Shown: in pieces, positions 44,101 to 55,019 of the stretch | How positions within the stretch are numbered: position 1 is the stretch's first letter | Layout: each line of letters begins with the position of its first letter | Origin: Klebsormidium nitens | Lineage: Eukaryota > Streptophyta > Klebsormidiophyceae > Klebsormidiales > Klebsormidiaceae | Direction: 5' to 3' | DNA length: 64,000 nucleotides | Assembly (NCBI GenBank): GCA_000708835.1 | Contig: DF237127.1 | Span: 96,239 to 160,238 of the forward strand | Made by a program: the position numbers and the translations under genes | Notes under the pieces: model-generated | Told to the model about the DNA's origin: nothing | Database searches by the model: none | Seen by the model: only the letters and a program-made list of their open reading frames with translations

Positions 44101-47100
44101 TTTGGACTGTCCGGAGCCGACCTCAATGACTGCGTTGGCGGGCTCGAAACGGTACTCCTGAGAATAAGAGGAAAGTGGAATGCATGAGATACGCCGCAAT
44201 TGTCATCTTCATGTTGGGCCACAAAGAACCTCTGCTGCTGAAAGTATTTCGTCTTCTATGTTGCAAGCTATTTCCGCTTTTAGACTTTTTGATTTTTGTG
44301 TCAGACGGAGGGGGGACAAGGATATATGTCTTGATTCTGCGTAATGGGGTCAGCTAGCGACTGAAACCCGTTTCGACAGGACCAGCTTTCTTGTCTAGCT
44401 CAACTGTTCACGACTCCGGGGTTTGAGATTCAAATAAGATTGCTCTCATTTTGTGTTTGAAAAGAAGACGCTTCAGCATTGTTCGTCAACAAGCTGTAAA
44501 GAGGTCGTCGGCAAGCGAAGCGGCGTGTTAAGCTGTCCCATCTCGGACTCGCTGCGAAAACATCATCATGCGGTGCCCAAAAAGCAAACGAGACGGTGAA
44601 ACCTTTTATCAAGTCGCACAGGGTGCGCTGATCCCTCGACGAGCTTCAAGACGCGTGTAGGACCGACGAATGAATGAGACTCCTCATATTCCCAAAGATT
44701 GCTTGGAAAGATAACAGCACACGGGCAATGTGGTCAAAGACGCCAGGATTGTAATGACCAGCTCAAGGCAAGAAAAAAATGCACTTGGTTCAAATCCTGT
44801 CAGCAGCGCTCTTGCTGCCAGATCGCAGTAGTCACCGATCCAGACCGCAGAAGAAGTGGTACAAGTGAAGCGTTCCAAACGAAAAGTACAAGGGCGTGCT
44901 TTCCGTCACAACTTGAATGCAAAGCGCCTAGTCAACAAACGCCCACTGCCCCAAAGAAACGCTCACCTTCAGAAGCGGCTTCAAGTAGAAAGTACCCGGG
45001 AAGAGCTCCTCGAACGTCAGACTGCCCCCCTCTCCAGTAGCGGCGTTCTTTTGGTACCGCTGATCCCCTGACAGCGAGAGCAGAACGGACGGAAGCGGTT
45101 GCTCGGCGCCGGAACCGGGGCCGATTTCCACCACGATCTTGCCCAGCTTCAGCCCCTCGAAAGACCACTTGTCGCCCGGTGTGAACTGGCGGAATTGGAA
45201 GCCGGGCTTGGAGGCGACCGCCTCGTACTCAGCGTCGTCGTAGAGGGGTCCAACCGAGTACCTGCGAAGATTTCGGGTCGCTCGTTGCAAGAAGTCGAAT
45301 GTACCATTTGTAGCTTTACAGGTTTGAGACGAGGGGTCGTTCTGCGTTGCAGGGTTTACGGATGGTACCTAACGGGGGTGAATCCAAACAGATGACAGAA
45401 AACGGGGAAGGGGTTTCGAAGGGCCCCCTTCGTCTCAGATCATTTGTAAGTATCCTACAGAAGCTCGGAAACACAAGAATCGAGCCTCGGAAGTTGAGCT
45501 CGCAGGGACTGGGCGAAGTAAACAGAACAACTTGTGTGGAGGCATCGGTCTAGGGACGCAGTCCTTAAGGGAGTACTTGAGACTCTGGGGCGTGCGTTGA
45601 ATGAAAGTTTTAAGATGTAAACTCAGGAGATCATGTAACGGTTCCGAAACTGCGGATTCAGGAGCAAACATATTCCCAGTTCGGGTCAGTGTACGGTGCG
45701 CTGATTCCTCTTTCCGCATATAAGGATATAGGCTATGTGCATTCCCAGGGTTTTAGGCTTGGTGATTCTGCACGAGGTCAAATGCACGGCGGCTCATCAA
45801 ACAAGCGAACATGTTGCTCGAGCACGCGTTCGCGCATCAAAAGCCAGTCAGGAACAGGAAACTAGGTGCGCGAGCTTCCCCTCCGCAGGCAACCAGGTAT
45901 GCGAGCTTCCCCTGCCAATCGAACAACAAATTTCGACCACCCTCCCGTGTCGTTCTGCAAGTTCCAGACAGCCAGCGAAGGACCACGCCCAATCGAGGAA
46001 ATGGAACGTTTAAACAGCTTGTTGCATGTGCACCAGACCATACTAGGAAAGAAAACTTTCCTAATCCCTAAAAATGACAGGCTGGAGTAGACCGTGTGTA
46101 CTCACTTCCCCCGCTTGTCGGTGAAGGCCGTGACCGCCACCGCTCCGGCCTCTCCCCCGGCCGTTTTGCTCGGGCTCACAAACTTGACCTCCACTTTGAC
46201 CCCCTCCTCCGGAGGGTTGATACTGCCCTCCACTTTCAGCCCCGGGCGACCTTCGAAAGCGGGAACCTTCGCTGGGCATTCTGTGGTGTCAGTTGACGGC
46301 ACCTTTGTCGTCCTGCGAAACATTGACACTTAGATTTCAGATCTTGAACTGGGAAGGGGCGGATTGTGGCACCCATTTTCAACCCCCGCAAGTTTTGAAA
46401 GAAGGGAACCTTTGGGGGCAATAAGTGGTGTCAGCCGACTGCACGTTCGTTGTCCTGCAAGTGTCTGACACCAACTTTTTTTCTTTCGCTTGAAAGCCCG
46501 CTGATGGTGCCCTTCGCTTCGCTCGCGGGGCGAGCTTGGAAGGCGGGAATAACCAAGGGGCTCTCTGTAATGTCACAAAAACAAGAGAGAGAGAGAGAGG
46601 GAGAAAAAGGCGGCACTTCCTTGCCCCCGCAACCCATGCCAGCAAAATCGGACTGACGTTTTCCGTCTTAATACAAGTTCTGGAGGCGGAGACCTTCAGT
46701 CTAGGCAACTTCAAGGGATTGCACTCTCGGTTTGCTCGAGGTAACCATCCTCGCGAAAAATGGTCATGACGCCGTCACCCTCCGGCCCATGGCAGACTTG
46801 ACCGCCGAGGACCTCATTTTGCGGGCACGACCGATCCCATTCAGGACACTGACGTCACTTTGGACGCTTCTGAGCCTTCTCACCAACCGAAAAGAGTTTC
46901 CCGACCCGGCTTCAGCACCTTCTACTCGTGCACGTTTCCAGCTCTGTATTGGTCCCGCTTGTCGGATGGTCCCTCTATATTAGAAAGAGCGGTTTCGGCC
47001 TTTTTCAGTACTGCGAAGATCCGTGGTAGTTCACAAGTGGTGCCAGCTCCTCACCTTGAGCGCGGGTAGAAAAGCAAATTCGAGTGCGCTGGCGTCAGCA

Positions 47101-50100
47101 CCAACGCCTCCCCTGGGGCAGCCCACTTGGCGTACTCGTACACTACAGTGACGTCATCACCCGTCGCTTTTCTGGCCAGCAAGACCGGGATCTTCTCTGC
47201 GGCCGTCCCGGCGCTGCCAGCCGGCGCGCTGCTGACATAGATTTCCTCCGCGAGTGCGTCAGCGTCTGGGACGGTTTTGGAGTCGATCGAAATGGAACCC
47301 CGGGTTAGGAAGTGGGTTAGGCGGAGGTTGATGGGGGCTGGCGCAGCGGTGTCAAACTCGAAGGCCTTCTTGCCGAAGTAGACGCAGGCCCGCTCAAAGC
47401 TCAGGGAGTAGACACCAGGTTTCGGGAGGCAGAACTCTTGGGCGCCCGTTTTGATTGGCGCGTGGATCGCGTCGGAAGCGCTCCCGCCAAACAGCTCGAT
47501 TGTCCCGTTCACCGCGTGGCTCGACTCAACCTTCATGCTAAACCCGGCTTGGGTTAGCTCTAACCCGGTCACGTCCTCCGCGCCCACTTCAAACTCCGCC
47601 TCGCCGTTGTTGACCCAGCACCACGAATTTTGGGTTTTGGCGCTAACCTTGTAATTTCCTGGGGTAATCTCGGAGAACGAAAACTTGCCCTCGGGGTCGT
47701 TTGGTTGCAGGTGCTCGGTTTGGGCAGGGGCGTGGGTTCCAATCGGGGATAAGGTCACGGTTACCGATTCGCCGCAGGGAGGGGATAAACAGATTACCGA
47801 GCCGGAGACGGTGACCTTGGTTGGAGTGAAGTCAACGTTTAGGAGGGGGCCACTGGATACTGCAATAAGGACGGGAATCATTTCGGCAATTGTTCGGGTT
47901 TACTGAATTGCTGATGTTTCATGCAGTTGATCTGGTTGCTTCGGTGTTGAGAATTAAGGTCAGCCACAAGGTCCGCGCAGAAGTGATACTCCCGTTATTC
48001 AGCTGTGCCGAGAATCAAAGTCAACGAGAAGCATGCCAGAGACGAAGAGACACGGGACAATAAGCTGGTTGTACCAGAATCTGGAACACTGACTTCACTA
48101 ATGGAGTGCCAGAGCCGATGGTTAAGCTTTGTATTGCTTGCAGGGTCAACAACGAATGGAGGAAGCGTCGATGGACCTCGAGTCAGGGGCTGCTGCCTTT
48201 GCCTTTCGTTCTGAACATCACCGTTCCCAGATTTCAGCGTCTCCTGTTGAGCTCGTTCAGGAGAGAGACTAGACTTGCCCGAAGAGCTACTTTGCCTTCT
48301 GTTCCACAAGTTGGAAGCCTTCAAGTCTTTTGTTCATTAATCAAGAGCAGCTCCTGTCCGGAAAATTTACCCAGGCACCTTTGAAAGTATCTCGGTAATC
48401 TAGATGCATGCAAAGATTGGCGACTTTCAACTCACGCTTCACTTCTTTGGAGGCCGGGGTGAACAGCACGCCCGCCGCTTTCTCCTGGCTCGACACCACA
48501 GGCGACACCACGTACTCTCCCGCAGGCACGCTGAAGCAGTACTTGCCGCTGCTGGTGTCAACCGGCGCCGTTTTGGGGCCGACTCCAGCCGGCCCGTGCG
48601 TGAGCGCCACTTGGCGCGACGAGGAGTGGTCGGGGGAGATGACGACACCGCAGAGGTCGTACGCGTCAGCAATGACGTCAGGGAGGGTCGCCATGCTTGG
48701 GAGGATGGTGAGGGAACTGAGGGAGGGGAAGCGGTGGTGCGGCTTGGAGGCTTCGATGGTGTACTTGGTAGATGAGGACACCTGCAAAAGCGGGGTTGCA
48801 ACATGCTTCAACACGAACGAACAGATTGTCTTTGTCAAGGTTTGAAGATATCCAAGTCGCGGACTTGGATGAGGAGGGCAACTATGACCGAAAAAGGGGG
48901 ACCCGGAACGATAGTTGAGCTCAATATGTGGCTTTCAAACTCAGAAAACTTGGCAAAGGAGTCCGGGGCAGCAAAAACAGCTCCAACCCGTTCACCATCC
49001 CCTGCGTACTTTGTGAAGGAGCCAGAGACACCCCAAGTCTTGGCCAGAAAGGATACACGAGAGATGCACTGTAAAGCTGGTACTGTACAATAGCAGAATC
49101 AATTGAGCATAAAATGGTCAAGCTGGCAACTAAAAGTTGAAGGACCCTGCCGAGGTTTTTCCTTCAACCCAGAAATTTCGACAGAAGTGAGCGCATGTGT
49201 TTGCAAGTCAATACAGGCCAGCGTGAAGGCGGAACTGAAGCAGGAAAAGCAGACGAGCACTGACGAACTTACAAGTGCTCACGTTCGACACAGCGAATGT
49301 GCAAAGGACTTTAGCGGAAATAGAAGCTGGTACAGTTGAATAGCATAATCAAGGTACACGTTTCTCCATCATGAAAGGTTCATGACGGAAGCCATAGGAG
49401 TTGCGCGACGAAGCAAGACACCCACCTTGTCAATGCTGTATCGGCCATCCGCTGACGTCACACCCCCGTCCGCACCGTTGATGACGATTTTCACGCTCGC
49501 GATGCCTTCTCCCTTGTCATTGAGCACTCTGCCACTTACAGAAAAACCAGTCACCTGAAACAGAAAAGGATTTGTCATACAAGAGCGGATGCTACCAAGC
49601 TTTTTAGCAGCTTATTCTACGGAAGTCTGAAGCAGATCAGCGACGGTCCCCAGCGACACTAGGATTCTTAGAAATGGCGCATTGAACGGGGTGCGAGGTA
49701 CTTTGCGAAGGTGGAGTCACATTCAATGGCGACGAGTAGAATCAAAGAGGATGGAGTCATCTTAAAAGAGCAAAGAGTAAAGTACGACTGATTCGCATCA
49801 TCGTGACTTGAAACGAACTGCGGGTTGCTGGATTTCGACAGAGGGAATGGTCAATTAGTCAACCGACTTGGGTTGGCTCCTTGATTACGGCCCCCCCGTG
49901 CATCAACATTCTAACCGTCATCATTGGCAGCCAAAGATTAAAAGGTCAGAAAAGGCAGCAAGGCAACGTTAGTGTCTGCTCCTCTTGGTAAACGGCGACC
50001 GAGAAACAGGGAAACAGGAAGGAAGCAGATCACAACGGGTGAATGTATCAGCGACCGACTTACCCGAAAATGGACACCCCGTGCCTGATCGTTACCTCCA

Positions 50101-53100
50101 CCTCCACAAGCTATGCGTCCCACCCCGGGCATTCACCTCGATAGAACGGCAACCAAACCAAAACGAAGATAGACAAGCAGAAACTAGATTGAATCTCCGA
50201 CTGATTCACTCGAAACGGCTCTTCAAGAACGGCCCCCCCGTTCCCCACCGTCACCTCGGCCTCCGCAGGCGACACGTCAAACACTGTCTCTTCCCCTCGG
50301 TAAAAGCGCCGACCAGGAAATAACGAGACGGCAACCAGCATGAGGTAGGAAGAAAGTAAATCCCAAAACTGGTGATCTACATAACTGACTCACCCGAAAC
50401 AGCTCCTCGACGACGGGCCCCCCGTGCCCCACCATACCCTGACCTTCGCAGGCGACACGTCAAAGACCGTCTGTTCTCCTCCAGAAATTCGCAACCAAAG
50501 AAGAACGAAGGTAGATAGGAAGCAAATCAGAGAAACACAATCGGACTTTGGAATGACTTACCCAAAATGGCTCTTCAATGACGGCCCCTCCATGCCCCAC
50601 CGTCACCTCGACCTCCGCAGGGGACACGTCAAACACCGTCTGTTCCCCTCGGTAGAATGGTACCAACTTGTACGATGCGCACGGCAGACCCGAGAAGCCG
50701 AACGTGCCGTCTTCTTTGGAGGTAGCCACCGCGAGCGGTTTGCCGTGTCCTGAGGGACCGGTGCTGGACGGCGGGGGGGCGTCCGGGAGCGCTTGGAAGT
50801 CGTCCGAATAAAGGAACACCTGCAGCGGGGCTTACACTAAGAATCTCGACTTTTGGGGGCGATCTAGATGCTAGGAACTGAGGATGACCGGCTTCTGAGT
50901 AGTAGTGTTGCTCCGAAGGCTCGTAGAAGCATACGCAAATTGAGGTGAGAACGGAAGGGTGAAGGGGACTTGGATGTCTTTTCTGGAGTAGAAACCTCTA
51001 CTTGCGAACTCGAAGCTCGGTATCATTGCAGATTCGTAGAGCGCTGAACGCACAATCTGTCGAAGGTCGCTGCCTACTCGGACTAAAACTCCGCGGGTTT
51101 CAAAACGAAACCTAAGCCGCCGAACGCACGAGATGAAAGCATGAGTCAGCTGAAGATCTGCGTTTGGCCCAAGCGTGGTTGGAATGTGCGGCCAGCTTTG
51201 ACTAGAAACTGCAATGCCTCACGAAAGGATCCGCTTACCTGAACGCCTAGGATAGGATTCCCGTCTGCCACGACAGACCCAGTCAGATCGTAGCCGGTCA
51301 CTGTAAAGTCCTTCGCCACAGCTACGTTGCCCCAGTCAATTGTGACCTCCCGCGGCGCCCCGTCCAGCTTCCAGGACGAGTGGGAGGCTGACACCGTGTA
51401 GACGCCTGCAGCCCGCACAGTACTTGGTAAAAACTCAGTGTCAACTGTCGCCAGGGGATGTCCTTCTCTGCTGGATCTGAATATCAGGCTGCCAAACGAG
51501 CGTTCCGATGAACCTTCGGTCCGATCACCGACGGACGCGCGTTGTCAATATCACAAACGCTAAACGTTCCCGCTTTTCTGAAGTATTATGTTGAAGTTGT
51601 TAGTGCTCAGCACTGCCCCAGTACCACTCGCCAAACGACGTTCCACAGGCCTTACAGGTCAGAGTCACCAAGCAAAATCGCTGAACTCACACGCCAAAGT
51701 TGCTCAAACATGCACACCTGCGACACTCACCCGATGGAGAGTTTCTCAATCGTTGTATCCAGGTAAGCACCAGTGCAGACTTTAAGTGCACCGGTCCAAG
51801 CCACCTGACTGCTCATGATGTCAAGTGCTTCCTATATCCCACCGGCTGAAGGCCTACCTGACGACAGGTTTCCGAAAGAGTACCTCCCGTTGGCATCCGA
51901 AACGGCGGACGTCGTGCTGCCGTCCGGTCTCTTCAGTGTCAACTTCACTCCCTCCGGACCGGCATTCCCAGACTGGGGGCAAGATTTGCCTCCAGCTCCG
52001 CTCTTGACACTGCCCGTCAAGGAAAAGCTGCAAGCAGGGAACGAAACGTGACTACCAGATGCAGGTGAACCTTCTTTAAGCGGGGCGTTTGGGTAATTTC
52101 CTTTTCCATCGGGCAAGCGGTCTCAAAGTTGGGGTATCGCTTGCTCTGGTGGTGCTCTTGACAGCGCCTGTCAGAGGACGTGCAAGCTAAGACGGGCAAT
52201 TATTACCAGGCACACATTTGTAGACCGTCCAGATCGCGATATAGTCAAACGGAATATACAAGTCGGAATACCTGTGATCACTCGAAACTAGTTGACATGG
52301 TCCAATCATTGTAGCATGGAGCACGGTACAAGTAGGGCCCTCAACCCAGAGACGTGAACCGTTTTGCTTCAGACCGCTTTTCTAGGCCCAATGCTTCGAA
52401 AGCCCTACGAACGGCATGCCTTGGCGATCAAGAACTGCTGCAATTTGACACAGGCAAAGGCCTGCCCTCCTCTTCATCAAGTCTCCAACATTTGTGACAA
52501 CTAACTCTATTTCCGCCCAGATATCTGACGGAGGTTTGCACCTCACCCCGTGACCTTGAAGTTGACATACTCCTCCGTTCCACACGCCTCGCCAACGTCA
52601 ACGTGCGTGGACGGCGGGTCGAACGTCCACCCATCAGGCCCGGCTACGCGCAGCATGTACGAACCCTGCAGAGACCACGGTCTCGTAAGTATGGCGGCGA
52701 AGAATGGAAGGCGCTTAAAACCCTGTAGATCACTTACTTCGACCAAGTAGATATCAGCCGTTAAAGCTGATAGATGATCGCGCCTGAACATAGATGATTG
52801 TCCCTCGTCAGGCGAAGGTTGGTTTCAAGTCACAGGAGAAACTGCGGATATTCAGCCGGCACTGGGCTCGGGGGCAACGACTTTGCAAGAGATAGGTTAG
52901 AGTCTCTCCTCGTATGGCTTCAAAGGCGGGAGCAGTCAATGTTGCAAGCTTTGGTGCTAGCGACTTCGCTTTTAGCGCTTCAGCATTGTAGTAGGACCAT
53001 AAAGAAGGCAAGTGAAACTTGAAATCCCAAAACATGGCCATCAAGCATTCCTGCATAGCAGACTATAAGGAAAACATCCTCAGACCCAGTCCTTAAAGGC

Positions 53101-54230
53101 GGCTGGCAAGTTCCCAGATTCAGTGCTTCTCACCTTGTCATAGACGGGGATGAAGTAGTACCCATTCGGGGAGCACTCGGTCTTTTCCTTGACCACGCCT
53201 AGGTCGCTAACCAGCTCGACGGAGATGAACGAGTAGTCCAGCTTGGCGGCTGCGGCCCCCCTTGCACTAACCAATGCATGACTTGCCTGAAGAAGGATAG
53301 AAGAAATGTGAGGAGCAAGAGTTCTTAGCCAAATTTCTGATCGATGCGTAGTCTGGAGTTTGCATAGACTGTAACTGTACATAGACTGTAACTGTAGGCT
53401 TTGATCGCTAGAATATATGTGATGAGGGTCATCGTTTTCGAGAGAAGGTGGTAAGCGGTGACCGTCCGCCAGGATCTGGACGAAGTATTGAAGAGAACTC
53501 TGTGCGGCGGAGGACTACTTACGGCTGGGATTCTTAATAGACTCTGACAACTCACTAGGGTCTGCATTTGCATGTCATGAACAAGGCGGCCCAGCTTTGA
53601 TGGTGGAGGTGGTGCAAAAGATGGTAATTGATGACGTTGACCCTCTGCACTTGATCTATCTCCAATGTAGGAATGCAAGAGAGTGACGGGTATGTATCCG
53701 GGCTGCATTTGCAATATGAAGCCAGATTACACCAACAACGCAAGCTAGTGATTGCTGAGTTGGATAACCAAGATCTACCTTTTTCCGTCCCAATTACGGC
53801 ATCTTTTGAGTTTGCCCGATCCCAAATTGTCAAATTGACAAGTTTACGATCTGTCCATGGGTTTACCAAGTTGCACCGTACACTATCAGAACGACACAAG
53901 AGGAGCTGTAGAAAGGAGCAGGCTTGTCGACTGGCGCCACCAAGAAGCGTTACAACTAGGTGGAAGAAACTAATGCAGCGCACGCTCGGTCACTTCATAA
54001 ATGCAATGACGCCGGCATCAGACGCAGTGTAAGTGTCATGCTGGCCCATGCCTCAACGCTGTACCCATTGGCTAAAAGACAAAGATAGGAACAATTAGAA
54101 GATGGGATCAAGATGGCGGACACAAACTACCCACCTCAACAAAACCGCCACATCCAACTATTTCCGCACTGCTTCGCCCCGCAAGCACCACCAAGGCGAA
54201 CACCGCAACGACCCAGACGTTGAACCCCAT
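41112..54230 (-). CDS. NOMO: NOMO homologue (nodal modulator, ER membrane)
   Basis: Exons on the minus strand: 54230-54135, 53286-53134, 52665-52547, 52027-51858, 51405-51239, 50819-50562, 49554-49426, 48781-48436, 47859-47055, 46312-46106, 45261-44967, 44157-43906, 43570-43406, 42783-42689, 41929-41839, 41396-41112. Phases match and the product is 1210 aa, the usual NOMO size. A signal peptide (residues 1 to about 22) precedes GCGGFVE. Next come CSPNGYYFIPVYDK, many carboxypeptidase-regulatory/Ig-like beta-sandwich repeats with DANGRYSF-type turns, and conserved blocks YDLCGVV, ALTHGP, PSVLLSLSGD and SGQYRLRGL. A transmembrane helix (LVPILGFAVAIYLFF) near residue 1145 and a short basic VVRRRTSTY tail end the protein. 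NOMO forms an ER membrane complex with nicalin and TMEM147 and associates with the multipass translocon. It diverges from the MBD-Oberon gene. The 95-base exon 14 is too short to show as an open frame, but it fits phase and family sequence. Confidence 0.93.
42209..42469. mobile_element. Foldback/MITE-like inverted repeat in a NOMO intron
   Basis: AGTCGTGCC (42209-42217) and ACCGTACTGCTTTTTAA (42231 onward) recur as reverse complements at 42461-42469 and about 42396-42413. The arms are interrupted by non-matching spacers. The AT-rich centre has no coding potential. It lies between NOMO exons 14 and 15 and is probably a decayed non-autonomous transposon. Confidence 0.55.
45864..45913. repeat. 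Short tandem duplication, 31-bp unit
   Basis: AGGTGCGCGAGCTTCCCCT at about 45864 is repeated as AGGTATGCGAGCTTCCCCT at about 45895, in the intron between NOMO exons 10 and 11. It is a simple local duplication. Confidence 0.7.
46380..46600 (-). pseudogene. Decayed copies of the NOMO exon 10 start
   Basis: The exon 10 start (about 46245-46320 on the plus strand, with GTGGTGTCAGTTGACGGCAC and GTCGTCCTGCGAAA) is echoed at about 46385-46470 (GTGGTGTCAGCCGACTGCAC, GTTGTCCTGCAAG). It appears again, more weakly, at about 46505-46580. The unit is about 130-140 bp and lies in the intron upstream of the exon in transcript order. The first copy keeps an acceptor-like CAG. Neither continues as a usable exon. 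Confidence 0.72.
49075..49351. repeat. Direct repeat in NOMO intron 7
   Basis: AGCTGGTACTGTACAATAGC followed by AGAATCAA at 49075 recurs as AGCTGGTACAGTTGAATAGC followed by ATAATCAA at 49324. The offset is about 249 bp. Upstream sequence is similar only in patches. This is another local duplication within NOMO introns. Confidence 0.65.
49885..50470 (-). pseudogene. Array of four decayed copies of the NOMO exon 6 3' end
   Basis: The end of exon 6 and its donor (plus strand about 50555-50660) recur downstream in transcript order at about 50395-50475, 50210-50325, 50055-50150 and 49885-49995. The period is roughly 160-185 bp. Shared signatures are ACGGCCCC-CCGT, CCCCACCGTCACCTC, CAGGCGACACGTCAAA and CCCCTCGGTA-A. 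The copy at 50210 still reads VTVGNGGAVLEEPFRV, against VTVGHGGAVIEEPFWV in the functional exon. All lie in the intron before exon 7 and decay with distance. I interpret this as repeated tandem duplication of an exon-intron boundary, with only the first copy used. Confidence 0.82.
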
Positions 54231-55019
54231 CCTGGCGCTCAGGTGCTGACAAATCGGCCTACCTCAGGCTGATGCTGTGTCCATGCAGAGCAAAAATGGA
54301 GCTCTGCATTCGCTTCTGATCGACTGCTTTTCAAAGATAAGGGTTTCCAAATTGCTCACCTGCGTGAAACCCTGCACTAGCAGGGTTTGTTATCTTGGTA
54401 TCAAACCCTCTTGCAGGTTTTGCTGTTTGAAACGTCGTGAAGTTCCTGTTGCAAGCGCCGGGCACAGTAGAGAGAGTTGAAACCCCTTTCTTCATCGGTA
54501 CCCTATCCACCGAGAATATAAAGCTCTTTCAAACTGCCCGGTATAAATAAGAGTCTGGAGGCGGTGAAAGTGCTTCAAGACAGGAGGAGCCTTAAAGATA
54601 TATTCCGAAAAACCCGAAGAACATAGCCGTCAGAGGAAGGTGCTGTAACCGTGGCCGGCGTAACGTACCTACCTCCCCTCCGCCAGATTTCTACTTTGCA
54701 CCTGAGGTCACTTCAATCAAGGTTTCAGGGCAATTCAGGGCGTCTTCGAAGACTTCGTGTCGTTTGGTCCCATTGTTCAGTTTCGCAAAAAGAGAAGAGA
54801 GAAGAGCAAGGTGGTCCGCCCTGCTGACGCACGCCGGTTTACCTTGCGGGAAGAGGAAGAGGCCTTTGCCAGCTTTCTGGTTACTAGAAGTATAGGCGCA
54901 AAAGCTGTGGCTGCCTGATGTCGCCTTTGCACGACACCATTTCCGCAGCTCGTTGCCCCGCAAGGTGTGCATGTAACGGGTGAAGACGTAAAGTTTTTTG
55001 AGCTGCGGCAGCAATCGAT
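54231..55019. promoter_or_regulatory. Bidirectional promoter region, NOMO / MBD-Oberon
   Basis: The start codons of two divergent genes are only 0.8 kb apart, so both promoters must lie here. Phrases such as AAACCCTGCACTAGCAGGGTTT (about 54367) form a short perfect hairpin. I see no clear TATA box. The placement depends on the exon 1 assignment of the plus-strand gene. Confidence 0.5.

Noticed and set aside
49885-50660. CRISPR-like or satellite array
   Set aside because: Units contain a recognisable exon end and donor site, are imperfect, and lie in a eukaryotic intron.
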